A stretch of 7,071 bases of DNA, from NCBI GenBank assembly GCA_900321525.1, contig ONWL01000075.1, positions 1-7,071 on the forward strand. The letters run 5' to 3'. This document shows positions 1 to 6,640 of this stretch, in pieces (the first letter of the stretch is position 1; each line of letters starts with the position of its first letter). This stretch comes from an uncultured Eubacteriales bacterium (GTDB lineage Bacteria > Bacillota > Clostridia > Lachnospirales > Lachnospiraceae). Below the pieces are notes generated by a model. The model made no database searches and was not told the DNA's origin. It was given only the letters and a program-made list of their open reading frames with translations. The position numbers and the translations under genes are program-made.

Positions 1-1262
1 ATGGTTATAAGACCAACTATGAAGGCTATCTGGAATTGAAGGCAGAACGAGAGGAGATGACACAGGCCACAGAGCGGAAGAGGCAGAGTATCCTGCGAAC
101 AGAATTAGAGTGGGTCAAACGTGGAGCCAGAGCCAGATCTACCAAGCAGAAAGCAAGACTGGAACGATATGAGGAGCTGAAAAACCAGAAAGGACTAGAG
201 GAAGAACAGAAGGTGGAGATACAGTCCATCTCCTCCCGTCTGGGTCGAACGACTATAGAACTGAATGAAATTTCCAAATCTTATGACAAGCCTTTGATTA
301 CGGAGTTTACCTACACATTTTTGAAGACTGACCGAATCGGCATCGTGGGGGACAATGGCAGCGGTAAAACCACCCTCCTTCGGATGATTGCCGGATTAGA
401 ACAGCTAGATTCTGGCAGTATTACAGTAGGGCAGACGGTGCAGATTGGTTACTATGCCCAAGAGATTCAGGATACGGCTCAAAAAGGAGAACTGGCATAC
501 ATGGACCCTGAAAAACGGGTCATTGACTATATTCGGGATACGGCAGAATATGTGCGGACAGAAGACGGGTTGGTGTCTGCCTCCCAGATGCTGGAGCGTT
601 TTCTGTTTCCAGGAGAGAAGCAGTATAGCCTGATCGGGAAACTGTCCGGTGGAGAGAAGCGGCGATTAAATCTGCTTCGGGTACTGATGGAAGCACCCAA
701 TGTGTTGCTCTTGGATGAGCCTACCAATGATCTGGACATACAGACTTTATCCATTTTGGAAGATTATCTGGCACATTTTGCCGGAATCGTAGTGACCGTG
801 TCCCATGACCGGTATTTTTTAGACAGAGTGGTCAGTCGGATCTTTGCTGTAGAAGGAGAGGGCGTAGTTCATCAGTATGAAGGTGGCTGGACAGATTATT
901 ATGAAAAGGCCAGGGCAGCTGGACGGTTGTCGGATGGTGGCGTTTCTGTGACGTTGAAAAATACATCGAAAAATGTAGAAGAACGGGCGCCAAAGGCAAA
1001 ACAGTCCAGAACCCATCAAAAGAAACTGAAGCTGTCCTACAAGGAGCAGAAGGATTATGAGACTATAGAAGAAACTATTTCGGGCTTAGAAGAAAGACTG
1101 ACAGAAATCGAACAGCAGATTGGTGCCAATGCATCTGACTTTGTGAAGCTGGGACAACTGATGCAGGAAAAAGAAGCAACAGAAGCGCGATTGGAAGAAA
1201 AGATGGAATATTGGACCTATCTGATGGAATTGGTAGAAAAAATAGAAGCACAAAAAGGATGA
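1..1262 (+). CDS. ABC-F family ATPase, Uup/YfmR type (5' partial)
   Basis: Partial gene: the frame is open from base 3 to the window edge, so the true start and the whole first ABC domain lie outside. What remains begins in the inter-domain linker (YEGYLELKAERE), followed by an Arg/Lys-rich linker (about 63-180, ELEWVKRGARARSTKQKAR) typical of the part of ABC-F proteins that reaches ribosomal P-site tRNA. The second ABC domain is complete: Walker A GDNGSGKTT (348-374), signature LSGGEKRR (642-665), Walker B VLLLDEPTNDLD (702-737, catalytic Glu 717-719) and switch His in SHD (801-809). A C-terminal coiled coil (about 1029-1250) is the Uup-type CTD, which favours Uup/YfmR over Ettl, Vga or YkpA-type members. 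ABC-F proteins are cytosolic and act on stalled or initiating ribosomes; nothing suggests an antibiotic-resistance subtype. No membrane segments are seen. The gene is probably co-transcribed with the glycosyltransferase 6 bases downstream. Confidence 0.93.
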   Translation, partial: GYKTNYEGYLELKAEREEMTQATERKRQSILRTELEWVKRGARARSTKQKARLERYEELKNQKGLEEEQKVEIQSISSRLGRTTIELNEISKSYDKPLITEFTYTFLKTDRIGIVGDNGSGKTTLLRMIAGLEQLDSGSITVGQTVQIGYYAQEIQDTAQKGELAYMDPEKRVIDYIRDTAEYVRTEDGLVSASQMLERFLFPGEKQYSLIGKLSGGEKRRLNLLRVLMEAPNVLLLDEPTNDLDIQTLSILEDYLAHFAGIVVTVSHDRYFLDRVVSRIFAVEGEGVVHQYEGGWTDYYEKARAAGRLSDGGVSVTLKNTSKNVEERAPKAKQSRTHQKKLKLSYKEQKDYETIEETISGLEERLTEIEQQIGANASDFVKLGQLMQEKEATEARLEEKMEYWTYLMELVEKIEAQKG

Positions 1263-1268
1263 GGGACT

Positions 1269-2438
1269 ATGAGGATATTGATTACAAGTGACTGGTATTA
1301 TCCTACAATAAACGGAGTGGTACGTTCCGTATTGAACCTGCGGAAGAAACTGATGGAGATGGGACATGATGTACGAGTGTTGACGTTAGAACAGCGGAAA
1401 GGGCAGGCGGCAGATTTGGAACAGGAAGAGAATCAGGGGGTATATTTCTTTCGTTCTTTTTCTGTAAACCGTATTTACCCACAGGCAAGAGTGCTGAAAA
1501 AATATGACCGAAAGATGATTCAGCAGATTGCAGACTGGCATCCTGATGTGATCCATACCCAGTGTGAATTCAGTTCTTTTTTGTTGGCAGAGCGTGTGGT
1601 AGCAAAACTGGGAAATGTGCCGGTGGTGCATACGTATCATACGGTGTATGAAGATTATACCCATTACTTTTCTCCCAGTGCCAAATTGGGGAAAATGATG
1701 GTGCGTCGTATGACCCGGCTTTTGATGGCAAAGGTAGACGGGGTGATTGCGCCTACGGAAAAAGTGACAGATATGTTAAAGGAATATGGAGTCAAGTGCC
1801 CGGTGTATACTATTCCAAGTGGAATCGATACCAGGCGGTATGAACAGCAAATTGCAGAAAACCGGAGAGCAGAAATCAGGCAGTCCTATGGGATTCCAGA
1901 GGATGCCACCGTGCTGGCATTTGTTGGGCGGATGGCAAAGGAGAAAAATGTGCCGGAACTGATTTCCTATACAGAACAGGCTTTAGGTGAAAGTTTGTAT
2001 CTGCTTTTGGTGGGGGGCGGTCCACTTTTGGAGGACATACAGAAACTGGTACAGAAAAGCCCAAAGGCAGATTATATCCGGTTTACCGGTATGGTTTCCC
2101 CGGATGTGGTACAGGAATATTACCAGACGGGAGATATTTTCACCAGTGCGTCTACCAGCGAGACGCAGGGATTGACGTATATTGAGGCACTTGCCAATGG
2201 ACTGCCTGCACTGTGTCGCAAGGATGAATGTCTGGATGATGTGATCATAGAAGGAGAGAATGGTTTCCAGTATGAAACACTGGAACAGTTTGAACAGGGA
2301 CTGACACAGTTACTGGCCCTGTCTGTGGAAGAACGAAGACAGCGGGCCAGAAGTTCTGTGCAGAAATTTTCTATGGAAGTATTTGCAAAGACTGTGTGCA
2401 CTTTATATGAAAGTGTGTTGGAACAGAAATCACAGTAA
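1269..2438 (+). CDS. GT4 family glycosyltransferase, diacylglycerol glucosyltransferase-like
   Basis: This 389-residue GT-B retaining glycosyltransferase has the usual family length. The N-terminus MRILITSDWYYPTINGVV contains the acceptor-side glycine loop. VVHTYHTVYEDYTHYF lies mid N-domain. The C-domain has PSGIDTRRYE, the FVGRMAKEKN nucleotide-sugar segment (residues about 218-227) and the EX7E motif SETQGLTYIEALANG with Glu298 and Glu306. This pattern resembles enzymes that transfer glucose from UDP-glucose to diacylglycerol for membrane glycolipids and lipoteichoic-acid anchors; the exact donor and acceptor are inference. There is no signal peptide or transmembrane helix, so it is probably a peripheral membrane protein on the cytoplasmic face. 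ATG 1269 is preceded by an AAGGAT ribosome binding site overlapping the upstream stop codon, with 6 bases between genes, indicating an operon with the ABC-F gene. It ends 3 bases from the convergent sigG stop. Confidence 0.88.
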   Translation: MRILITSDWYYPTINGVVRSVLNLRKKLMEMGHDVRVLTLEQRKGQAADLEQEENQGVYFFRSFSVNRIYPQARVLKKYDRKMIQQIADWHPDVIHTQCEFSSFLLAERVVAKLGNVPVVHTYHTVYEDYTHYFSPSAKLGKMMVRRMTRLLMAKVDGVIAPTEKVTDMLKEYGVKCPVYTIPSGIDTRRYEQQIAENRRAEIRQSYGIPEDATVLAFVGRMAKEKNVPELISYTEQALGESLYLLLVGGGPLLEDIQKLVQKSPKADYIRFTGMVSPDVVQEYYQTGDIFTSASTSETQGLTYIEALANGLPALCRKDECLDDVIIEGENGFQYETLEQFEQGLTQLLALSVEERRQRARSSVQKFSMEVFAKTVCTLYESVLEQKSQ

Positions 2439-2441
2439 AGA

Positions 2442-3236
2442 TCAGGAGCACATGGGTGTTTCACTCAGGTAATGGCGCATTGTTTTCAGTGCGCCTTTTT
2501 CCAGTCGGCTGACCTGTGCCTGGGAAATTCCCACTTCTTTTGCCACTTCCATTTGTGTTTTCCCCTCAAAAAAGCGCATTTCGATGATGCCTCGTTCCCG
2601 TCCTGGCAGACGATTTAAAGCATCATTTAGCGCAATGTCCTGAATCCAGTGTTCTTCTCCACATTTCTTATCACTGATTTGATCCATGACATATAATGTA
2701 TCTCCCCCATCGTTGAATACCGGTTCATACAGGCTCACCGGATTTTGTATGGCATCCAGGGCAAAGACCACTTCCTCTTTGCTCATACCGATTTCTTCCG
2801 CAATTTCCATGACAGTGGGTTCTCTGGAAATTTGTCTGGTCAGTTTTTCTTTGGCACAAAGTGCTTTGTAAGCAGTATCCCGAAGGGATCGGGATACACG
2901 GATGGAATTGTTGTCTCGCAGATAACGTCGAATTTCCCCTACGATCATGGGAACGGCATAGGTGGAAAAACGCACATTTTGTGTCACATCAAAGTTGTCA
3001 ATGGCTTTGATCAAGCCAATACAGCCGATTTGAAACAGGTCATCCACATTTTCTCCATTGCCACTAAAACGCTGGATGATGCTGAGTACCAGCCGCAGAT
3101 TTCCTTTGATGTAATCTTCCCTTGCCTGTGTATCTCCCTCTAAAATCCGTGCGAACAGTGCTTCCTTTTCTTCGTTTTTGATCAGTGGTAGCTTTGCTGT
3201 ATTCACACCGCAGATTTCTACTTTATATGCTGCCAT
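2442..3236 (-). CDS. sigG: RNA polymerase sporulation sigma factor SigG
   Basis: A late forespore-specific sigma-70 factor that directs RNA polymerase to spore-maturation genes. The 264 residues compare with about 260 in Bacillus subtilis. The SigG-diagnostic N-terminus KVEICGVNTAKLPL (residues 5-18) separates it from SigF and SigB. Region 2 covers about 46-109 (NLRLVLSIIQRF, DDLFQIGCIGLIKAIDNFD, FSTYAVPMIVGEIRRYLRDN), region 3 about 115-190 and region 4 about 205-255 with the helix-turn-helix KTQMEVAKEVGISQAQVSRLEK. The frame extends upstream to 3293, but ATG 3236 is chosen because GGAGGA lies just upstream of it and the protein then begins MAAYKVEICG as in the family. Its usual neighbours spoIIGA and sigE are absent here. 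It is convergent with the glycosyltransferase and divergent from a PdaA-like deacetylase. I see no terminator of its own directly downstream. Confidence 0.95.
   Translation of the reverse strand: MAAYKVEICGVNTAKLPLIKNEEKEALFARILEGDTQAREDYIKGNLRLVLSIIQRFSGNGENVDDLFQIGCIGLIKAIDNFDVTQNVRFSTYAVPMIVGEIRRYLRDNNSIRVSRSLRDTAYKALCAKEKLTRQISREPTVMEIAEEIGMSKEEVVFALDAIQNPVSLYEPVFNDGGDTLYVMDQISDKKCGEEHWIQDIALNDALNRLPGRERGIIEMRFFEGKTQMEVAKEVGISQAQVSRLEKGALKTMRHYLSETPMCS
2474..2500 (+). terminator. Rho-independent terminator of the plus-strand operon, inside sigG
   Basis: GGCGCATTG (2474-2482) pairs with CAGTGCGCC (2487-2495) in a 9-bp stem with one G-U pair and a TTTT loop, followed at once by TTTTT (2496-2500). 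It lies 36 bases after the glycosyltransferase stop and is oriented to end that transcript. On the opposite strand it is coding sequence of the SigG C-terminus, and that strand lacks a T-tract, so it should act in one direction only. Confidence 0.72.
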
Positions 3237-3281
3237 ATTGACATCCTCCATCTTCTGAATAGTTGCAAGCATTGTACAGTT

Positions 3282-3311
3282 AATCATGTGCAAAAAAGAC
3301 GGATTTTATAC
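3282..3311 (-). promoter_or_regulatory. Candidate SigF/SigG-type promoter of sigG
   Basis: On the minus strand GTATA (3311-3307) is followed after 15 bases by GCACATGATT (3291-3282). This fits the forespore -35 pattern GYWTA exactly and the SigF -10 pattern GGnnAnAnTW at most fixed positions. Expected initiation near 3275 gives a leader of about 40 bases before the GGAGGA site. The match agrees with known SigF and SigG control of sigG in other spore formers, but rests on eye inspection of short motifs. Confidence 0.42.
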
Positions 3312-3339
3312 GAAGGGTGTTTGATTCCTGATTTTTGAC

Positions 3340-3368
3340 TTGAGACTGGAAAAAAGTTGTGGTATGAT
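3340..3368 (+). promoter_or_regulatory. SigA-type promoter of the deacetylase lipoprotein
   Basis: TTGAGA (3340-3345), a 17-base spacer and TATGAT (3363-3368) give five of six matches to each consensus hexamer at optimal spacing. Expected start near 3375 leaves a leader of about 100 bases. It runs divergently from the sigG promoter, 29 bases away. A vegetative-type promoter is unexpected for a PdaA homologue, since pdaA in Bacillus subtilis depends on SigG. Confidence 0.6.
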
Positions 3369-3383
3369 TGCAGACAGGCAGAA

Positions 3384-3420
3384 ATGCCATGGAAACAGAA
3401 AAATATTGGGGAAATGGCAT
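3384..3420 (+). repeat. Inverted repeat in the deacetylase leader
   Basis: ATGCCAT (3384-3390) and ATGGCAT (3414-3420) are perfect complements separated by 23 bases. Both arms sit in the same local context, GAA before and GG after. The pair lies between the SigA-type promoter and the ribosome binding site, so it could fold in the mRNA leader or form a protein-binding operator. There is no T-tract, so it is not a terminator. Confidence 0.35.
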
Positions 3421-3472
3421 GGATGCACAGTAGGAAAACGTGTTCAAAGGGAACGCAGAAAAGGGGAAGATG

Positions 3473-4831
3473 ATGTTAAAAAGAACAGGTGTAGTATTAC
3501 TGGCTGTACTTTTGGCAGCCATGACAATGATCGGATGTGGGAAAAAGGGCAATGTGGAAGAATCTGCCAGTGGAAATGAAATTGTCATTCATGAGGATGT
3601 AAAAGCAGAATATGTGTTGATCGATCAGGTGGTGAATCTGGAAAAAGATTCCAAATTGCGGGTGTCTCCATCCAATGAAGGCACTGTAGCGGTAGAATTA
3701 CCGGCAGGTCAGGCCATCGACTGGGTGGCATATGGTTCTGCATGGAGCATTGTAGAATACGATGGAGAAGTTTACTATACCAGTACAGGCTCACTGCCGG
3801 TGAAGTCAGTCAGCCTGGAAGGAAAGCGTAAGGTCACAGGCCCAGAGGCAGTGGCAGTTGAGACATCTGCATCAGATACAGTATCTGCTACAGAAGAGGA
3901 GACAGAAGAAGTTGGAGCGGTAGATGGTACAGTAGACAGCACAGAGGAACTAGAATCAGTAGTATCTGAGACAGTGATGGCAGTGGAAGAAGACGGACAG
4001 CCTGTTCAGGGAAAACAACCGGAGGAAACTATGTCAGAAGCCCAGCTTCCGGAAGCATCTGTACCGGCAGTGTCTGGCACTACGGCAGTGGCATTACAGC
4101 CATATTCCATTGGCACATTTGATTTATCTGCATTGCCAAACGATTCCATGAACTCCGGTTATAGCACAGATGACAGAGATGCTTCCAATCGTCCAAATGG
4201 TTGTCTGTATTTGCAGCATATATATGGCAACAAATATGGTGCGGATTTTATTGTTGAGAATCCGGGGGCACAGACCATCTATCTGACCATGGATGAAGGA
4301 TATGAAGCAGGTTATACACCAGTGATTTTGGATACGTTGGCAGAAAAAGGGGTAAAAGTTGTCTTCTTCGTGACCAAACAGTTTGTATCCGAGCATCCGG
4401 AACTGGTACAGCGCATGATCAATGAGGGGCATATTATTGGAAATCATACCTGCGCCCATCCGGCAGCAGGCATGCCGTCTTTTGGCGTGGATGGAGAGAC
4501 CAATGACATTATGACACTGCACAATCTGATACAGGAGCAGTTTGGTTATACCATGAATCTGTTCCGCTATCCATCTGGTATTTTCAGTGAGCAGTCTCTG
4601 GCACTGTTGCACAATCTGGGTTACCGTCCGGTATTCTGGAGTTTTGCCCATCGTGACTGGGTCATCACCGAGCAGCCTGATCCGGCTGCATCTCTGGATT
4701 CTATGATCAATCAGCTGCATCCGGGTGCCATTTACCTGCTGCATGCAGTATCAGCCACCAATACACAGGTGTTAGGACAGTTCATCGATGAAGCGAGAGC
4801 CAGAGGATATGAATTTGGGGTGTATGAATAA
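3473..4831 (+). CDS. PdaA-type polysaccharide deacetylase lipoprotein with SH3-like domain
   Basis: A 452-residue surface lipoprotein likely to remove N-acetyl groups from peptidoglycan. Residues 1-22 form a lipoprotein signal peptide ending in MIGC with Cys22. Residues about 47-110 look like a bacterial SH3 domain (KLRVSPSNEG...GSAWSIVEYDGEVYYTSTGSL). Residues about 115-215 are a Glu/Ser/Thr/Val-rich disordered linker. The C-terminal NodB domain matches PdaA: TMDEGYEAGYTP (Asp274, Glu275), GHIIGNHTCAHP (metal His325, His329), FRYPSGIFSE, and HPGAIYLLHAVS (His424). PdaA makes muramic delta-lactam in spore cortex, and sigG is the divergent neighbour. Motif 1 reads TMDEG where classical NodB has TFDDG and Bacillus PdaA TFDNG. 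AAGGGG (3461-3466) lies 6 bases before ATG 3473; ATG 3470 and GTG 3440 are alternative starts. Sporulation role versus general wall modification is undecided. Confidence 0.87.
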   Translation: MLKRTGVVLLAVLLAAMTMIGCGKKGNVEESASGNEIVIHEDVKAEYVLIDQVVNLEKDSKLRVSPSNEGTVAVELPAGQAIDWVAYGSAWSIVEYDGEVYYTSTGSLPVKSVSLEGKRKVTGPEAVAVETSASDTVSATEEETEEVGAVDGTVDSTEELESVVSETVMAVEEDGQPVQGKQPEETMSEAQLPEASVPAVSGTTAVALQPYSIGTFDLSALPNDSMNSGYSTDDRDASNRPNGCLYLQHIYGNKYGADFIVENPGAQTIYLTMDEGYEAGYTPVILDTLAEKGVKVVFFVTKQFVSEHPELVQRMINEGHIIGNHTCAHPAAGMPSFGVDGETNDIMTLHNLIQEQFGYTMNLFRYPSGIFSEQSLALLHNLGYRPVFWSFAHRDWVITEQPDPAASLDSMINQLHPGAIYLLHAVSATNTQVLGQFIDEARARGYEFGVYE

Positions 4832-4871
4832 TAGATGGAAGGGATGGTTCCGGGCATTGTGTCTGACTCGT

Positions 4872-4974
4872 AACCCAAAATTCAAAAAATGTATTGACAG
4901 AAGTTGGAAAAGTAGATATAGTAGAAAAAGATTTGCAGAGATTTGAAACTGGAACAGGTTTTGGGTTCTGTCAA
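4872..4974. repeat. Two interleaved inverted repeats around the promoter
   Basis: AACCCAAAA (4872-4880) complements TTTTGGGTT (4959-4967), and TTGACAGAA (4894-4902) complements TTCTGTCAA (4966-4974). The order is A, B, A', B', so the two pairs cross, and the primed arms share two bases. B contains the -35 hexamer. Apart from this and the promoter, bases 4832-5046 show no gene, RNA gene or convincing terminator. Confidence 0.5.
4894..4922 (+). promoter_or_regulatory. Strong SigA-type promoter with no intact gene behind it
   Basis: A perfect TTGACA (4894-4899), a 17-base spacer and TATAGT (4917-4922, five of six) make this the best promoter in the window. It reads rightward, yet the 190 bases before the convergent transposase contain no ORF with a ribosome binding site. 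Its original target may have been displaced by the IS110 element, or it may drive a short RNA. Confidence 0.62.
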
Positions 4975-5062
4975 ACATAATAAATGAGAAAGAAAGCAAT
5001 TTGGTGATATGTCAAGAACTATTTGAAAAAGATTTTGGTAGAAAAGGGTAACTTTAATAGAC

Positions 5063-5096
5063 CTATGTACGCCATAGATTAGCGAACATAAGTTCG
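5063..5096. repeat. Two tandem hairpins in the IS110 right end
   Basis: CTATG (5063-5067) pairs with CATAG (5073-5077) around a 5-base loop. CGAAC (5083-5087) pairs with GTTCG (5092-5096) around a 4-base loop. Both are perfect 5-bp stems, 5 bases apart, beginning 14 bases beyond the transposase stop. They may mark the element's right end or form an mRNA 3' structure. Neither has a T-tract on the transposase strand. Confidence 0.5.
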
Positions 5097-5110
5097 GAAA
5101 TCAGTATTGA

Positions 5111-6388
5111 TTACCTACTCTTTTCCGGAGAGTAGAGTTGGCTTTTGTCCAGCAGACCAAAAAGCATACGTAAAAATTTACGGGAGGTCAACGCGAGTGC
5201 TCTTTTATGCTGATGTTTTGTAGTCTCAGCAAACTTTTTGTTATAAAAAGCCTTGAATTCCGGACAGTGGTTTATAACACTTCCGGTGGCTTCTATGACA
5301 TAGTAACGCAGATAACGGTTTCCAGCTTTGCTCATCTTGGTATCTTCTGCACGGAAGTTGCCTGACTGGTTCTCTTTCCAAACGATGCCACAGTATTTCG
5401 CAAGGGCGTCGTTATTAGGGAAAGCTTTGATAGTACCAATTTCGGCAAGTATGCCGGCAGCATATACATGGCCTATACCAGGAATTGATTTGAGCACCTG
5501 GTACTCCGTAGGGTTCAGCCCTTGAACGGTCTGCTCTATCGCCTTTTCGATCGCTTTAAGCTCTTTCTCGAAGGCTCTGATACAGTTGAAAGAACTACTG
5601 ATAGAAAGCGTGATCGGTTCGGCAACGACCTTGTCCAAACGGTAGGAACCTTTTGCGGCAGCTTGTAAAAGCTTTGCAGTTTCTTCTGGATCAGTGATAC
5701 GTCCACGGCTTTTGGATTCGATCAGTTCGACCAGATCCGCAATGGAAGCTTCGATGATGTCATCATTGGTTACATACTGTTCCAGAACGGCTTCTGCGGC
5801 TACACCATACTTGTTGCTGAAGGGATGATCTTCCTTCTGCATCATGGAGAACTCGCTGAATTTGAGGAAGATGTTATTAAGCACGTAGGTCTTCTCTCGT
5901 GCAATACATTCAGCGATGTGCAGACGATGCCTCGTAAGCCTCTGCAATGCTAGATATTGGGCTCCGCGCCAGGGCTTTATACTGATGCGGCCAACTCTTG
6001 CAAAGTCGGCTATAACAAAGGAATCTATGCCATCGTTCTTATCAAGGGAATTGAATGATTCCTTGTACTTGGCAACTTCCTTCGGATTGAGACAGTAGAC
6101 CTCTGTCCCGAATGGAGACAGTTTGTCGCTGGCCGAAAGATAATTAGCGATATGGACGCCGTAGAATCCGGTGGACTCCAGCCCGATGATGACATGATTG
6201 AATTCGTGGTGGGCTGAAAGAACATCCACAAGAAGGGACTCCAAGGTCTCAGCCCCTTCCTTGGCATTGGGAACAGGCTTCATACGGATAAGATATTCCT
6301 GATTGAAGTCAATGGCGGAAACAACGTTTGTACGGGATCCTATATCAATGCCGACAAACAGCGTTGACAGGTAATCGGTTTTCTTCAC
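5111..6388 (-). CDS. IS110-family transposase (DEDD/serine recombinase)
   Basis: The 425-residue protein is full length. The N-terminal RuvC-like DEDD domain has Asp15 (FVGIDIGSRTN), Glu71 (VIIGLESTGFYG), and Asp119 and Asp122 (SLDKNDGIDSFVIADFAR). The middle (about 150-290) is predicted coiled-coil rich. The C-terminal Tnp domain holds SIPGIGHVYAAGILAEIG (301-318), GIVWKENQSGNF with the likely catalytic Ser342, and KMSKAGNRYLR. IS110 enzymes catalyse recombination of a circular or terminal donor with a target at a short core, guided in characterised members by an element-encoded bridge RNA. The start is GTG 6388, preceded by an excellent AGGAGGTGAT site (6402-6393) at 9-base spacing from GGAGG. 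No frameshift or stop interrupts it, so it may be active. It faces the deacetylase gene convergently. Confidence 0.96.
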   Translation of the reverse strand: MKKTDYLSTLFVGIDIGSRTNVVSAIDFNQEYLIRMKPVPNAKEGAETLESLLVDVLSAHHEFNHVIIGLESTGFYGVHIANYLSASDKLSPFGTEVYCLNPKEVAKYKESFNSLDKNDGIDSFVIADFARVGRISIKPWRGAQYLALQRLTRHRLHIAECIAREKTYVLNNIFLKFSEFSMMQKEDHPFSNKYGVAAEAVLEQYVTNDDIIEASIADLVELIESKSRGRITDPEETAKLLQAAAKGSYRLDKVVAEPITLSISSSFNCIRAFEKELKAIEKAIEQTVQGLNPTEYQVLKSIPGIGHVYAAGILAEIGTIKAFPNNDALAKYCGIVWKENQSGNFRAEDTKMSKAGNRYLRYYVIEATGSVINHCPEFKAFYNKKFAETTKHQHKRALALTSRKFLRMLFGLLDKSQLYSPEKSR

Positions 6389-6404
6389 GGTTAATCACCT
6401 CCTC

Positions 6405-6640
6405 TCGACATAGGGTGGGTGTGAAATAGAGGACATGGCTTATCCCAAACCAATACACCAGTCTAAACCTCGCGTTATCGGCATTGCCCGATAGAAACGT
6501 CCTGCTGGAGACTCTTAAAACCGGGGTGCAGCATTTGTGTAGTAGATCTCAGTGTATTGTCCGGGCTTCAAGCTTTCTTGGCAGTAGCATAAGCTCCGCA
6601 GGAGGTGCACAGAAGTGACCACAGCCTGGATTCACTAAGG
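6405..6640 (-). ncRNA. Candidate IS110 bridge RNA / structured leader
   Basis: This is the non-coding left-end segment just upstream of the transposase, where IS110-group elements encode their bridge RNA. Read on the minus strand from the predicted start near 6638, it opens with a 5' stem-loop (GTGA + CCA against TGG + TCAC, 6635-6615, AT bulge). Next come CTCC-TGC-GGAG (6604-6594), TGCTG...CAGCA enclosing 21 bases (6533-6503), TATCGG...CCGATA with a 6-base loop and extra CGT/ACG pairs (about 6500-6474), and a bulged stem GAG/GAC/TGG against CCA/GTC/CTC (about 6473-6430). A 5' stem-loop followed by larger loops recalls bridge RNA layout. I could not assign target- and donor-binding guides, and the exact ends are guesses. 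Confidence 0.5.

Noticed and set aside
3237..3293. N-terminal extension of sigG to 3293
   Set aside because: The extra 19 residues are not seen in SigG proteins, and the GGAGGA site and the conserved KVEICGV start both fit ATG 3236.
3335..3368. TTGACT at 3335 as the -35 of the deacetylase promoter
   Set aside because: It is 22 bases from TATGAT; the overlapping TTGAGA at 3340 has an ideal 17-base spacer.
4124..4744. 206-codon minus-strand ORF opposite the deacetylase catalytic domain
   Set aside because: It has no ribosome binding site and a His/Gln/Ile-rich composition typical of an antisense shadow; the plus-strand frame has clear NodB motifs across the same bases.
4772..4999. 75-codon minus-strand ORF across the deacetylase 3' end and the following gap
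   Set aside because: Phe/Leu-rich reading of A-rich plus-strand DNA, no ribosome binding site, no recognisable motif.
5052..6521. Partial complementarity between TTTTAAGAGTC in the candidate bridge RNA (6521-6511) and the right-end flank (5052-5062)
   Set aside because: About 9 of 11 pairs including a wobble is expected by chance when scanning some 200 by 100 positions, so I do not claim it as a target guide.
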